In this document: positions 43,086 through 54,689 of the stretch, piece by piece | Layout: every line of letters starts with the position of its first letter | How positions within the stretch are numbered: the stretch's first letter is position 1 | DNA from: Taudactylus pleione | Lineage: Eukaryota > Chordata > Amphibia > Anura > Myobatrachidae | NCBI GenBank assembly: GCA_031769625.1 | Contig: JAUIMM010000211.1 | Location: 10,621,001 to 10,685,000, forward strand | Direction: 5' to 3' | DNA: 64,000 nucleotides | The notes under the pieces: generated by a model | Database searches by the model: none | What the model saw: the letters and a program-made list of their open reading frames with translations, nothing else | What the model was told of the DNA's origin: nothing | Translations under genes and position numbers: made by a program

Positions 43086-44555
43086 AAAGTGTCCTTTCAT
43101 CCCTGAGATAGGTCTGTTATACTAACTAACAGTCATTCAAAGTAGGGATGGCCATCAAATATCGAAACTTTGGGAATATTGATATTTAGCCCCCAAGCTT
43201 GGTCTGATTTCCAATCGATACAGCCATTGCAATATAGCGGTCAGATTGATAATTGACGCCCATTCATTGTTCATGGTCTGAAGCTAAAACAGAAGATATG
43301 ACTTAAAAAGGCCATAAAGTGTCTCTAAATGTTATATAAAAGTGACTTGCAAAGAATATGTCTAGAGACTTGCATTAATATGTATGAGAATTGCCATGAC
43401 ACTTGTTCTGTAAAACACAAATGCAATCTGTGATTGTAGATTGTCATCAAACAATCCCACGATATCTCTAAAAATGTAAATACCGTATATATTATTTATA
43501 ACTATGAGCAAGTTAATCAGCAGTAAGAGGCTTTTCGAAGACCTCGATCCGTACATTACAGATAACGTAAGTCTCATAGATTGCATATTTCAAGATGCGT
43601 GACTAAAATGGAAATGATTAACGTGCGCCTGCACACCATTACCATACGGCACTTGCCAGGTAACATCCGTGACCCGGCTCCTCAAATGCAAGGGGCCAAA
43701 TATGCTAGATCTGTGCAAATCTAAATAAGGACACAAATCATACATCTCCAGGACACATCTGTATGTATGTATGTTGTACGAATGCACTTACCGTACATGC
43801 AAAGCTAAAAATAGACTCCTGATGCAAAATTTGCACATACCCCCAACTGTCCCGATTTTTGAAGGACAGTCCCACTTTGCTGTGTGATTTAACAATTTGG
43901 CAGTGTGGTCCAATTTGTGACTCAGGAATGTTGGGCTGTATAGACATATGTTTAAGCTGCACTACAACCTAACACGGTGACAAATTTACATGGACGACCA
44001 ATGAGAATCTGCAATGTGTGCGATTGTGGTTTCTCATTGGCCCTCTCCTTCCTTGGGTAGTAAAATATAATTATTTTATTTCCTAGAGGACTTAAGCAAA
44101 ATTGTGACATTTCACTTTCGTGGATGTAAGTCTCCATTTTCCACTTCAATTGATATGTTCCCATTCAGTCAAGAGAGGAATCTCTCTTAGAAAATAATAT
44201 ATTGAATGTGCTGTAGACTAACAGTGTCGTTTGGGGACAATTGAGGCTGTCAATGTGTTATTATCACTGTGTCAGATATTCTGACCCCATCCCCACAGAA
44301 ATAAATGACAGCATATTATTAAATAATTATCATAAATAACTGCCTGGAAAACACAAGTTGATATGTTATACAGGGGTCTATTCATCATTACTAAAAAAAA
44401 AAAATTGATGGAGGTAATTAGGTTCAGAACTCGCATGGAGTACTACCTAATTATCGGAGGAATTCATCATTCCTCTTCTCCATCGGTATCTATTCCGAAA
44501 AGATGTAATTTTTGCAATGACAGCTTTTAGGAAAAGAGATACTTTTCCCTGCCTG
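43086..44555. other. Intergenic, mostly unique-looking
   Basis: A CCCCAACTGTCCCGATTTTT fragment lies at 43850. A 'GGGGTCTATTCATCATTACT' MITE-like edge lies at about 44373. The remainder has no gene, tandem or palindrome that I can define. Confidence 0.4.
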
Positions 44556-44559
44556 CTGT

Positions 44560-46150
44560 AACGGGATGTAGTTTGGAAGCTGACTGTCTAAATCCTGACC
44601 GCCGGCTTCCAGGCGTTCTAATCCCGGCGTGGTGCTAATGACAGGCGTCTAAATCTAGACGCCTGTCATTAACCAGACTCCGGAAGACCGACGCCTGGCA
44701 TCCCGATCGAAGTGATGCCTGGCGCGGACAGTAACTAACCGCAGCTGTGATCAGTGCTGTGCATGCGCAGCTTCCGTTCACAGAACCGGAACTGACTGAT
44801 TACAGCTGCAGTAATTGAAAATAAAATATATTTATTTACTTTTATTTTTTCAAGATATTTATCTATGTTCTCCCCGCCACTGCATGCTGCTGCTGACGGG
44901 AATAGTCTCCCCTCTGTCTGCTCCCCGGGTGGCACTTGTAAGTGCTTCTTCAATTAACTATTTATAATGAATAAACAGTTAATTATTAAGCTTACTTACA
45001 AGTGCCACCGGGGAGCAGACAGAGGGGAGATACTTCCCGTCGGCAGCAGTATGCAGTAGCGGGGAGAACACACAAGTGCACCCGGAGCCGGAGGGCCCAG
45101 ACTGAAGAGGGAGCCGGAGGGCAGAGCCAGGGATGCAGTCAGGAAGCCGACGGTCTAAATGCCGACCGCTGGCTTCCCGACTGTCAAATCCCGGCAAGGT
45201 ACTAATGACAGGCGTCGAAAACCCGACACCTGTCATTAGGCCTACGCCGGGAGCCCGATGCCCGGCATACCGAACGAAGGTAAGCCGGGCGCGGACTGCC
45301 GCGAGGGGGGTGTAGGGTTAGGTTTTAGGGCTCCCGGGGGGACTTAGGTCTAGACACCCCCCTGGGAGGGTTAGGTTTAGGCTGCGGGGTCGGGGGGGGT
45401 TAAGTTTAGGCACTTAGAGGGTGGTTATGGTTAGGCACTAGGGCCCTGATTCAGACCCACTCGCGAGCGGCTGTCCGCTCGCAAGTGGGTCGATGTTCTG
45501 CACTGAGCATGCGCACGACGGAGGGAGCTCCGTCGTGCGCATGCGCCAGTCGCGACGAGCGAAGGACTTTCCTTCGCTCGTTGTGTCTGATCAAAGGGGG
45601 CGTGCTGTCGATGTTGATTGACAGCACGCCCCCTTTGGTGGGCGTGCCGGGGGCGTGCCTCCCTGACGGGGGCGTTCCTAAGGGAACACCTCCCGTCAGA
45701 AGCCGGCCCACTGACATCACTAGTGATGTCAGTGGGAGTGATTTTAGCTTTGATAGAGCCAAAATCACTCCGGAGCTTGCGGTTGAAAACCTCAACCGCA
45801 GGCTCCGGCTCGCAGTTTCGATGGTCGCGATGGTCACGACCATCGCGGCCATCAAACTGCACGCTCGTATAGGCTGTTTGTGGTGACCCACAGCTATACG
45901 AGCGTCCAGGAGGACGCTCCATTTTTATGGAGGGCGGCCCTCATTCAGAGCGTGCGCTCTGCTCAGAGCGTACGGCTCTGAATGAGGGCCTAGGTGGACA
46001 GGTTAGGGTTAGGCACCCCTAAAGGATGTTAGGGCGGAAAATAGGATTAGTTATACTTACCTTATTAGCAATCGGGATCTTCACCCCTACCGGGCTTCCG
46101 CTGTAGGGATTTGAACCATGCGGCCGGCGGTATTACATACTACAGCCCAG
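44560..46150. repeat. Compound telomere-like foldback region
   Basis: Two related foldback blocks (44575-44735 and 45130-45290) share GCTGACTGTCTAAATCCTGA / GCCGACGGTCTAAATGCCGA, ACAGGCGTC...GACGCCTGT and GCCGGGCGCGGACTG motifs. Between them GTAAGTGCTTCTTC and AGCTTACTTACAAGTGCCAC form an inverted repeat centred near 44965. TTAGG-type units follow (45300-45440) and resume after MITE M8 at 45993-46040. Confidence 0.7.
45441..45989. mobile_element. Hairpin-chain MITE M8, 549 bp
   Basis: Ends GGGCCCTGATTCAG and GCTCTGAATGAGGGC with the 3-bp duplication CTA (45438-45440, 45990-45992). It interrupts a TTAGGCACTAG unit. Hairpins include ACCCACTCGCGAGCGG with inverse, GCATGCGCACGACGGAG with inverse, GGGGGCGTGCTGTCGATG with inverse, GACATCACTAGTGATGTC (perfect palindrome), and GATGGTCGCGATGGTC with inverse. 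Confidence 0.92.
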
Positions 46151-46329
46151 AGCCGATGTCCCGGACATGACTGCTGTAAACAGTAGACAGCGGACGGGGT
46201 AAGATTTGTCGTGCTACGGGAGGAGAGGGCGGCCGCTGCGAGGAGAGGGAGGAGGATGGCACAGAAGCGGGAGGAATATCGGCTACACGAGCTGCCGTGC
46301 CGTCTAAACGGCAGCTTGTACGCACTTTC

Positions 46330-47390
46330 AGGTGCTGGTGTACATTTACAACATCAATTATCGAAAATCTAAGATTTTCGGAGTTTGATGACTAAAGGAA
46401 TTTCGACATCCCCATATTAATATATTGGGAGTGTGGAAATGAACGGAGATGGACTTAACACAAGAGACATCACTGATATCTCCTGGTTAAGTGTTTACTT
46501 TTAATAAATACAAATGAAAGATAAATATAGGAAAAATTAGCTTAAAAACTAAACTTTAGGGTTGATGAATAGGCCCCACAGTCTTACATTGGTTTTACAG
46601 TCTCCCTTTTTGTTGACTGGAAGCTTCAATGATAATGTATCGGGGGCCTATGTATCCAATGATATGTGCAGCTATCCTCTAAAAACAGCCATTTTCATGG
46701 GATACCCGCAAATATTAAGCTTCACCAGTATGTATGAAGGAGGGTCCCTCAATTTCAGACAGCAGCCTCCTAGGTTTCTATGGGGGATGCAATGCGGTCA
46801 GATTTATGCAAAGAGTTTGGCCACGGCAGCTAACACCGGAGGCCGCTGTAACCTATTGGCTATGCTTCGCAAAAGTTACCGGGAGAAAGTTCCTCCCTGG
46901 CAATGGTCACCACATATGTGGTCATCGGATCGCTCTTGCGCAGTAGCGCGCCAGGTTCCCAATATAGTAGTGAATTTACCGCTATTGCGATATAGCAAAA
47001 AAAATTGGTAACATCGGACCCACACGCACACTTGCACAAACCCAGACCTTACTTGGAAATTGCTAACTTCCACGCCCGCTATGAGACCTCACACTGTGTA
47101 TGGCATCGCAGTGGATAATTTATGCATGCCCCTGTGACGGCGTGCACGGGGACACGCCTGCTTTTCCCCAACCACAACCCCCCGTTATCACCCACAAACG
47201 GCACTTCCTGTCAATCACTCTGCGATGGGTCGGCGTAGCCTCTGCGATCACAGTCCCCATCACAGTGACCGGTTCAGGCACCCGCACTATGATGCGTACG
47301 CAAGCGCAGTGCGAAACAATCGGCAGATTGCGTGCGTATTCACAGATGCGTACAGTAGTGAATCAGCTCCTAGAGGGCGTTATGTTTAGA
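46330..47390. repeat. Several diverged foldback repeats
   Basis: CGAAAATCTAAGATTTTCG (about 46365) and GATATCACTGATATC-like foldbacks belong to the 49890-50290 type. 46590-47090 has CACATATGTG and GGCTATGCTTCGC repeat-like sequence. 47100-47372 resembles the right half of a subfamily C MITE ending GTGAATCAGCTCC. A 149-codon + strand frame at 46562-47011 lies in repeat sequence and has no recognised domain. Confidence 0.45.
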
Positions 47391-47391
47391 A

Positions 47392-47650
47392 TAGAGATGT
47401 GCAGGCTCGGATTAGTTCGGATTTTCCCGACAAATTCTGAAAAAAATTTTTCCCGCCAAAAATCGGGCCTGAGAAAGAGGCAAAACTTCATCTTTCATGG
47501 ACAAACATTATCATTCCTGGACAAAAATCCATGACATTTGTCCATGACAGATGACGTTTTGCCTCTTTCTGAGACCCGTTTTTTGGCGGGAAAAAAATAA
47601 ATCTGAATTTGGTGGGAAAATCTGAACTAATCCGAGCCTGCACATCCCTA
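47392..47650. mobile_element. hAT foldback MITE, 259 bp
   Basis: Ends TAGAGATGTGCAGGCTCGG and CCGAGCCTGCACATCCCTA, near-perfect inverted repeats continuing as ATTAGTTCGGATTTTCCCG with its inverse. Exact 8-bp duplication GTTTAGAA (47384-47391, 47651-47658). The TAGNGATGTGC ends resemble those of the two large hAT elements (TAGGGGTGTGC), so they may be mobilised by a related transposase. Confidence 0.93.
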
Positions 47651-47658
47651 GTTTAGAA

Positions 47659-48108
47659 TATTGAAATTGGCAAAGCTGTAGTATATATACTGAGAGTAAA
47701 AAAACATTCTGATAGAAGAAATCCATTTCTACTGATTAATCTGACTCCTGAGTATACATGTAGAATATTACAGTCCACCTGCTCCATCTGTTTACTTCCC
47801 CTCTAAGGACTGTGACGATTGCAGGAATGTACCTGTGTCAGGTTTAGGCGGTGCCTGGGTGCACAACCGACATTGCGTTCTCTGTAGATATAATACAGTA
47901 TAAATATTCTAATGGGTGGACTACGCACGTCACGGTTATTCCCACATGTAGAAGATAAAACCACAGTCATCATGATATAATTCCCGCTGTGTGCGCCAGG
48001 CTGCTGGCAGCACGCTCAGCATACAGTAAATGAGATTTGTCACTCGGTCAGAAAGAGATGCAGCTTTTACACTTGGCTGGCCACCCCTTTATGTATCATT
48101 CTGAAGAC
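47659..48108. other. Intergenic, nothing recognised
   Basis: Unique-looking sequence; no gene, tandem or palindrome identified. Confidence 0.35.
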
Positions 48109-48111
48109 TAT

Positions 48112-48681
48112 GGGCCTGATTCAGAGCCGGACGCTATTTGCGCTCGCTCGTCCAGAAAAAGGGGCTGGCTATTTAAATTGACCTTTCGCTCTTTGCGGTC
48201 TGTTGACGCCTCTATGTCTGAACGAGCGAACAAAACATGCGGACGTTTTTTTGTAAAAAACGCCCCCCTGGCCGCTCGCATCATACGTCATCTCCGCTAT
48301 TTATTAGATTAATCGAGTACATCGAAAGGCGAATGAACTGCTCGCTATTCTTGTGGTAGCATTTTCCTACCGCAATCATGCGAGCAGTTCTGGCTAAAAG
48401 ACACCCAATTGACGTGGTCGATGACGCTGCTTTGTTAATTATGCACACCCATTAAACGCCCGTTTTGACCGTTTGGCACGCCTGCGTTCGGATCTCCACT
48501 GTTACCACCCACAAACGCCTCATTCTGTCACTCAAATTAGCAGGCATTCGCTATATTGCGAGCACACGATTTTCGACCGCACACACATGCGTTCGCACAT
48601 GCGTACTAAAACCCATACGCATGTGCGAACATCGCTCGGAACGAACGAGCGGCCGCTTACGAGCGGCTCTGAATCAGGCCC
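48112..48681. mobile_element. MITE M9 (subfamily B), 570 bp
   Basis: Ends GGGCCTGATTCAGAGCCGGA and GCGGCTCTGAATCAGGCCC, 3-bp duplication TAT (48109-48111, 48682-48684). The interior matches M4 at roughly nine bases in ten by eye (TTATTAGATTAATCGAGTAC, GACGCCTCTATGTCTGAACG). Confidence 0.92.
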
Positions 48682-48684
48682 TAT

Positions 48685-49155
48685 GACTGCTGCCACAGGC
48701 CCTTTCCTAGCGGGCGAATAGAATTTATTCTATGAACTTGACGAAAATCTGTTTAAGATTGTAAATTGAGTATTTATTAATTTTTAAACTGATGTGTGTA
48801 GCTTCAAGACAGTATTATTTTATTCCATATTTTATAATGGAAAAACTAATAAATTTATCTAACGAAAATCTAACTTTGAACTTTTACCGATGTCTGGCAA
48901 TGAGTGAGCGATGTACCACAAGACGCTGGCTCCTGCTTCACGTCACAGAGAACAGACTTTGGGTACAGGTGACAAACTGGTGCCACTTTCTAGGACTATC
49001 AGTGCAGCCAGGTCTGTGTTAATCAGAAAACGTATCCACCAGACTAGAGAAACCGTAATGAATGACATACTTTACCAACGTTTTCCTGCTGTTACCTTTC
49101 TGTATGAGAACCGAAAGTAGGACTACTGTGGGTTAGAAAAGAGGGACTATGGGAT
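48685..49155. other. Intergenic, nothing recognised
   Basis: AT-rich sequence with no defined repeat or exon. Confidence 0.35.
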
Positions 49156-49158
49156 TTA

Positions 49159-49772
49159 GGGCCTGATTCAGAACTGGACGGTATCTGCAGTCCGTTCGCA
49201 ATTGCCGATGGATGCTAATCTGCGCATGCATATGCACCGCAGTGTGCATGCGCGAACTGTACTGTGCGATCACAGATCCCTCGCTCGCCCAGCAAAACCA
49301 GCCCAGCAGAGTGAGTGACAGGAGAGGCCGTTTGTGGGTGGTGACAGGGGCAGTCCAGTAATAACGGGGGGTTGGAGATGCGAACACAGGCGTGCCCGAG
49401 TGTTTCAACGCCGAGTGTTTTAGGTGGCGTGCATAATTAACAGGCAGCGTCATAGTACACGTCACCAGCCATTTTTTGCCTCTGTTTTCCTCGCAATGCT
49501 TGCGGTAAAAAATAGCTACCACAAGCACTGCGTTCACATCCGATAGTGGTCGATGTACCAATGTTTTCATAAACTTCCAGGAGATGAAGCGGGGCAGTGG
49601 GTGTCTCTGCATACGCTAAGGGGAGTCTGCATACACAAAGCGAACGCTCGTACAGGTACGATGGGCGAGCTTATGCCTTGGCGAGCGCTCGCACCCCGCC
49701 GCGTCACTTTTAAATATTTGCATACGCATCATGCGATCGTACGCTCATAGCGACCGGGTCTGAATCAGGCCC
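49159..49772. mobile_element. MITE M10 (subfamily C), 614 bp
   Basis: Ends GGGCCTGATTCAGAACTGGA and GGGTCTGAATCAGGCCC, 3-bp duplication TTA (49156-49158, 49773-49775). Interior motifs TGCGCATGCATATGCACCGC and ACACAGGCGTGCCCGAG are shared in part with M5. Confidence 0.92.
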
Positions 49773-49889
49773 TTAGATCTGTGATCCAAAAGGAGGATGA
49801 CATTTACATATAACGCACCCCAAATCAATAAACCTCATTACCGAACCACGAACACCTCAGATTGATAGTAATTCTGATTAATAATAAAA

Positions 49890-50290
49890 TTAAGGGGCCT
49901 ATTTATAAAGTTTTCTTTCCATAAAATGATGTAGAAACTGCAGGTTTTGCATAATTTTATGAATTGTTGATATGTACTAATATCACAATGCAGGAGATTT
50001 CACAGAAATCTCCTGCAGAGATCGCAGTACCCATTATTATTATTATCAATGGGGACTACAATCTCAGCCTTATGAACCAGTGTCAGCTTCCCCCCGGAGA
50101 AGTCTTTCACAAACGGGTAAAGATAATGCCGGGGATTTAATTTGCAGTGACAGCGGTTACCGCAACCACTGTCCCCGCGAGTTTCCCTGGGTATATAGCG
50201 GGGATATTTTCATTAAATAATAAAAATATCCGCCACGAAATGGAGCCTTAATAAATGCAGCAGTTCCGCAAATTATTATTAGTAAACTAA
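49890..50290. repeat. Foldback element 'GGGGCCTATTTATAAAG'
   Basis: Contains CAGGAGATTTCACAGAAATCTCCTG (a palindrome of 11-bp arms near 49991-50015), GGGACTACAATCTC, and GACAGCGG...CCACTGTCCCCGCG. It shares motifs with the outer element at 4150-6180. Ends are approximate. Confidence 0.6.
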
Positions 50291-50827
50291 GAGTTTAAAC
50301 AAATTCAGGGCAGTGACAGGGATATTGGTCCAATCTAGTCGTTTTGGAATTGACTGGCGTCGGCCATGATATATGGGTTAACTAGTTATAGCGAAAAGGG
50401 TATGAGAATGAATAGAGCTTGCATAAATGGGCTCATCTATATGTGGCCAAATTGTATGCACTTACACACCAGAAACGGAATTGTCTCTAAGATGCGCTCG
50501 CCATGATTGTCTTTTATGTAAGCCTACCAACTAATAAACCGAGCATTTATTATTCATTATTTGTTAAATTATTGAACAATACCGTATAACACTGCTCTTA
50601 ACAGTAATTAAAGGAAATGCATTACACATTTAACACTTACATTACACAAGTAAGCCAGGACTGGTGAAGCCAACTAATACACTTACACCCACCTACATGT
50701 AATTTAGCTTCTTTCCCTGCATTCAAAAATCATAACAGAAAATAAATATGGGGCTTACACACAGATGAAAGAACGCTTGTTTGCGCACTGTATTTTGTGT
50801 ATAATCACACTGCACATGCTACAGAAC
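50291..50827. other. Intergenic, nothing recognised
   Basis: AT-rich unique-looking sequence between two foldback elements. Confidence 0.35.
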
Positions 50828-50830
50828 AGA

Positions 50831-51308
50831 GGGCCTGATTCAGACCCGCTCGCAAGCTGGTCGATGGTGGGGCACCGCGCACATGCCACATGCGCACTGT
50901 GCGTGCGCAAGCCCCGGAGTGAGATAGAAATTCTCTCGCTCCAGGGCTCGCTACAAACGGGCGGGGAGGGGGGGTGGCTGGCCAAACGGAGGCGATCTCG
51001 AAGGAACGCCTGCCGTTTTGGGGGCGGCCCTACTGACATCAGGAGTGATGTCAGTAGTGAGCTTCCGGCTCTATTAGAGCCGAAAGCTCACTGGGGCTTG
51101 CAGCAGACAAGACCCTACCACAAGGCTCTCATCGCAAGCCCTGATGGTCGCGATGGTCAAGACCATCGCGACCATCACCTGGCCGCTCGCTAAAGCTGTG
51201 GGTGGCCACAGCTCCTGGCCGCTCGCTAAGGTGTGGGTGACCACCCACAGCTTTTGCGAGCGACCAGGTGATGGTCACGATGCTTGCGAGCATTTCTGAA
51301 TCAGGCCC
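50831..51308. mobile_element. Hairpin-chain MITE M11, 478 bp
   Basis: Ends GGGCCTGATTCAGACCCG and GCATTTCTGAATCAGGCCC, 3-bp duplication AGA (50828-50830, 51309-51311). Hairpins include GCGCACATGCCACATGCGC, CTGACATCAGGAGTGATGTC, AGCTTCCGGCTCTATTAGAG with its inverse, GATGGTCGCGATGGTC with its inverse, and GTGGGTGACCACCCACAGC. Subfamily A. Confidence 0.92.
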
Positions 51309-51504
51309 AGAGTGTACACAAGAACAGGTGACGCAGGGTCATACGCATTTAGCGCAAATGAAAAGTAGAACTGGGCTTTAACGGGGCGTTCTCACATAGG
51401 TAAAGTCTGCATAGGGCTTGTTAACACAACTGCAGTCTTTGCAAAGATGGACGGATGCACAGATAAATATCCCTTTTTCCAGGCGTATCTTTTGCTCCAA
51501 GTAA

Positions 51505-51780
51505 AGGTGTGTACACACTAGGACAAAGGATGGGCCACCCGGCCGATCCGCCGTCCTATCTGAGATTGATAAGTACATACACAATTACTAATCGTCGGCC
51601 CAATGTGTCATGCCTGACGTCACAACTGGGCGGTCATTTACATATGCCCACCCAGTTGTGATGTCAGAAAACCCGCAGCCTCTGCAGCAAGTGTATAGGC
51701 TGTCGGCTGACTGCCCGTACACACATAGCGATATATCTGCAGATATATTGGTCATCGGCAGTGGCATCACTTACCTGCGG
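51505..51780. repeat. Diverged foldback repeat 'GTGTACACACTAGGAC'
   Basis: GTGTGTACACACTAGGACAA, CACAACTGGGCGGTCATTTA / TGCCCACCCAGTTGTGATGT (inverted) and GATATATCTGCAGATATATTGG relate it to the elements at 23287 and 33006. Only part of an element is recognisable. Confidence 0.55.
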
Positions 51781-52540
51781 GACACCTGCTGCAGACTCAG
51801 CTGCGCGTCGGTAAAAGGGGGCGTGGCCACGATGGATGGGGTGTGGCATCATGATGGAGGGGCGTGGCCTTGCGGCACAAATCCCCGGTTAAGTCACTCT
51901 AGGGGTCCAGGAGAGCAGAGTGCTGTGGAAAGCCGTGTTGGGATCAAGTGGCTGATCCCAGCATAGGCACGACAAGTAGCAATGTGTCGCCTGCGGCACA
52001 CATCAGCAGCCTGCACTGAGATGCTGTGTTTGCTCTCAGTGCCGGGTAAGCAGAGGCGGTGGGTAGTCAGCGCTGGGGCAGAGTATCTGTTCCCAGTGCC
52101 AGTCAAGTGCCGGAAACGGCGTTCCGAACTTGGCTCCGGGTGCAGTCTTACTGTAGCCCGCCTCCCAGCAGCATGGTTACAGAGGCGGGTGTTTGGCTCT
52201 CGCCGCGAGCGGAACACGCTTCGCGGGCCGGCAGCCAATAGGAGGCAGACACGATGAGCCAATCCCAGCTCGCCGCATCATAGCCACGCCCACTCACGGC
52301 GTCTTGTATTAGATGCCACTGAGTAGGAAAGCTCTGTCCGGCGGCGAAGAGGAAGGAGACAAGGCCTCCCAAAGAAGAGGCAAGAGTTCCGGTGGCCGTG
52401 GAAGAGGACAGAAGATGCCGCTGTTAACAAAGAAGACAGGAGGTGCCGGCTGGACGCGGAGAAGAAGAGGCGGTGCCACTGGCCAGGATGGGCCAGCGGC
52501 AGACAAATGCGGCTGAGAACCGGAGAAGTGCTGTCTCTCC
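51781..52540. other. GC-rich region, promoter-like repeat
   Basis: Contains repeated GGGCGTGGC and GGGTGTGGC motifs, two CCAAT-type boxes (GCAGCCAATAGGAGG, GAGCCAATCCCAGC near 52225-52265) and CACGCCCACTC. The layout resembles a GC-rich promoter or the 5' part of a retroelement. No frame encodes a domain that I recognise. Confidence 0.3.
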
Positions 52541-53020
52541 CAATGTACTGGTAGGTGGCCTTTGGGCCACCGGTATTAACCCCTCCCTAGACCACCAGGG
52601 TTGTTGGGCACTAGGCCCGTGGGGCACATTCATGCATTAGGCCTGTGGGCAAATAGGCGGGCACAAGGCCCGGGTGCAGTAGCGGGCATTAGGCCCTATA
52701 GGGATTCATTGCCCCTATTAGGTGCGAGTGACCTGGGTACTATGCCCAGATCACTAATGAAGAAAGTAGGCGGGCACTAGGCCCGTGGCCATAAGCCAAG
52801 CCTAGGCCTGTACCCATTCAGGAGGGCACTAGGCCCATTTCAGTAGCCCCACGTTAGGCAGGCCCATAGGCCTGAGCCCTGCATATAGTGATCTGGGTAT
52901 TAGGCCCAGGCCACTACGTGAGCCCCTACATTAAGCAGGTCCATAGGCCTGAGGCAACATAAAGGGACTCTGGGCATTAGGCCCAAGCCCCTCCCATGCC
53001 CTGTACTAGGCAAACAAAAT
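52541..53020. repeat. Degenerate 'GGGCACTAGGCCCGTGG' repeat
   Basis: TAGGCCC or its variants occur at least fifteen times in about 480 bp with irregular spacing (CACTAGGCCCGTGG, CATTAGGCCTGTGG, GTATTAGGCCCAGG). It is a degraded GGCC-rich tandem repeat. Confidence 0.8.
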
Positions 53021-54449
53021 CCACCGGTGAGTTGCTGTACGGCACTCACCCTCACTGGAACACCCGTGGAGAGCTGTCAGGCTCCCACCATAAGGTAATT
53101 TCCCAGTCACCAAGAAGAGGAGCTGGCCAGCTCTAGTTAGGCAGGAAACAAACATTTAAAGGGACAGCACCGTGGTTTTACTCTTGTGTGATGACCGTCT
53201 GTGATTGTTGTTCCGTGCAGGGCAAAAGTTTCGTTGTTTATTGTTATACATGCCGGACTACACACAATGTAGGTTGAGAGTGATATTGTCATAGTAGGTG
53301 TAGTAATGTGACACAGGTTTAGCCCCTGCACGGCTGTGGAGTGTATCTCCTTACAGGGACCTGTAGGCGAGTGAGCGGACGAAGAGCAAGAGTGGGCACG
53401 GTGAGAAAGATCTGTGTGTACTGTATCTCACTGTCTGTTTGTTCCTTTCTGTCTTTCTTCCTCCTGGAAAGACAGTGGTCCTTGCATCACGGGTCAAGGT
53501 CGAGTCTTCGCCTGGTGCACGGGTACCTATAGAGGAAAACTCGGGATCTAAGGACAAAAGTGCCAGTGATGATCATCACCTAAAACCCGAATCTATTCCT
53601 CGGTCCGGTAGGGTGTGTCGGTCGACGTGAGGAAGGACGGTTCTCACATCATCTCCTTCCTCCTAGATCATCGTGTCCATGTCCAGCTTGGGGTTCCAGG
53701 ACCGTCTGTTCGGCCTGAAGGTGAGAGGGTGCGACACAAAGTAAGAGACGGGAGTACACCTGCACGGCAGCAGGCACCATCCCACACCGCACCCCTCTTA
53801 CACTGCCCCCAGGGACCAGTAAGTTCAGTGCTGGCTCCCGCACTGTTTCAGGAGCCGATTGCTGCACGTAATGCTACAGTGCAGCCAGGGCAGTTTCTAG
53901 GGTCTGAGGCTCCCAGTGCGAGCAGTCAAAATGCACCCCCCCCCCCCTCGAAGCAGTAATATTGTGGAGTGGGCGTGGCGTCATCATGAGGGGGTGTGGT
54001 ATCACAGTAAGGGAGCGTGATCTAGAAAGACCACAGAATGACAGCCACCGTGACTACTGAGTACAAGGGTGTCTAACCTGTCAGAGGCAAAGCGCTGAAA
54101 AATATATGTAGCTAAATAAAAGACAGACAGCATGCGCGCACCGGAGGCGCGCGCTCAAAAAATGGGGTGTGGCCTAGCTGTCACAAGTCCACGCCGCATT
54201 TCTGTGTGCATGCCTGTGGTGTGACATTTGCAGAAGTATGACCTTGCATCACACCCGGTTTTAGTCGCGTTGGGAGCGAGCCCAGCCAGATCCACATAAA
54301 ATACACTGCAACAAACCACTTCCACATAAAATATATTGGAAAAGCCAGAGGCACATAAACTACGTTTTAAAACCACATCCACCTCAAATACATTATTAAA
54401 TCCAGAACCACATAAAACACATTGAAAAAACATGATTCACATAATACAC
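53021..54449. other. GC-rich unclassified sequence
   Basis: Short frames around 53340-53960 contain charged and Pro-rich stretches but match no family I know. A C-run lies at 53936-53947. 54295-54430 has four diverged copies of CCACATAAAATACATTG. It may be retroelement internal sequence. Confidence 0.3.
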
Positions 54450-54672
54450 ACTTCATTCCAGCCCCCTCCCTTACCATTCCAGCCCCCTCCCTTACCATTC
54501 TCTACCCTCCCTTACCATTCTCTCCCCTCCCTTACCATTCCAGCCCCCTCCCTTACCATTCCAGCCCCCTCCCTTACCATTCCAGCCCCCTCCCTTACCA
54601 TTCTCTCCCCTCCCTTACCATTCCAGCCCCCTCCCTTACCATTCCAGCCCCCTCCCTTGCCATTCCATCCCG
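54450..54672. repeat. 21-bp minisatellite 'CAGCCCCCTCCCTTACCATTC'
   Basis: About eleven units of TCCAGCCCCCTCCCTTACCA (with CATT linkers), some shortened to TCTCCCCTCCCTTACCATTC. It is C/T-rich on the + strand. Confidence 0.93.
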
Positions 54673-54689
54673 ACAGGTCTTAGGCTTCC

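Noticed and set aside
46562..47011. 149-codon + strand frame
   Set aside because: It lies in diverged foldback repeat sequence, with no homology I recognise and no splice or promoter support.
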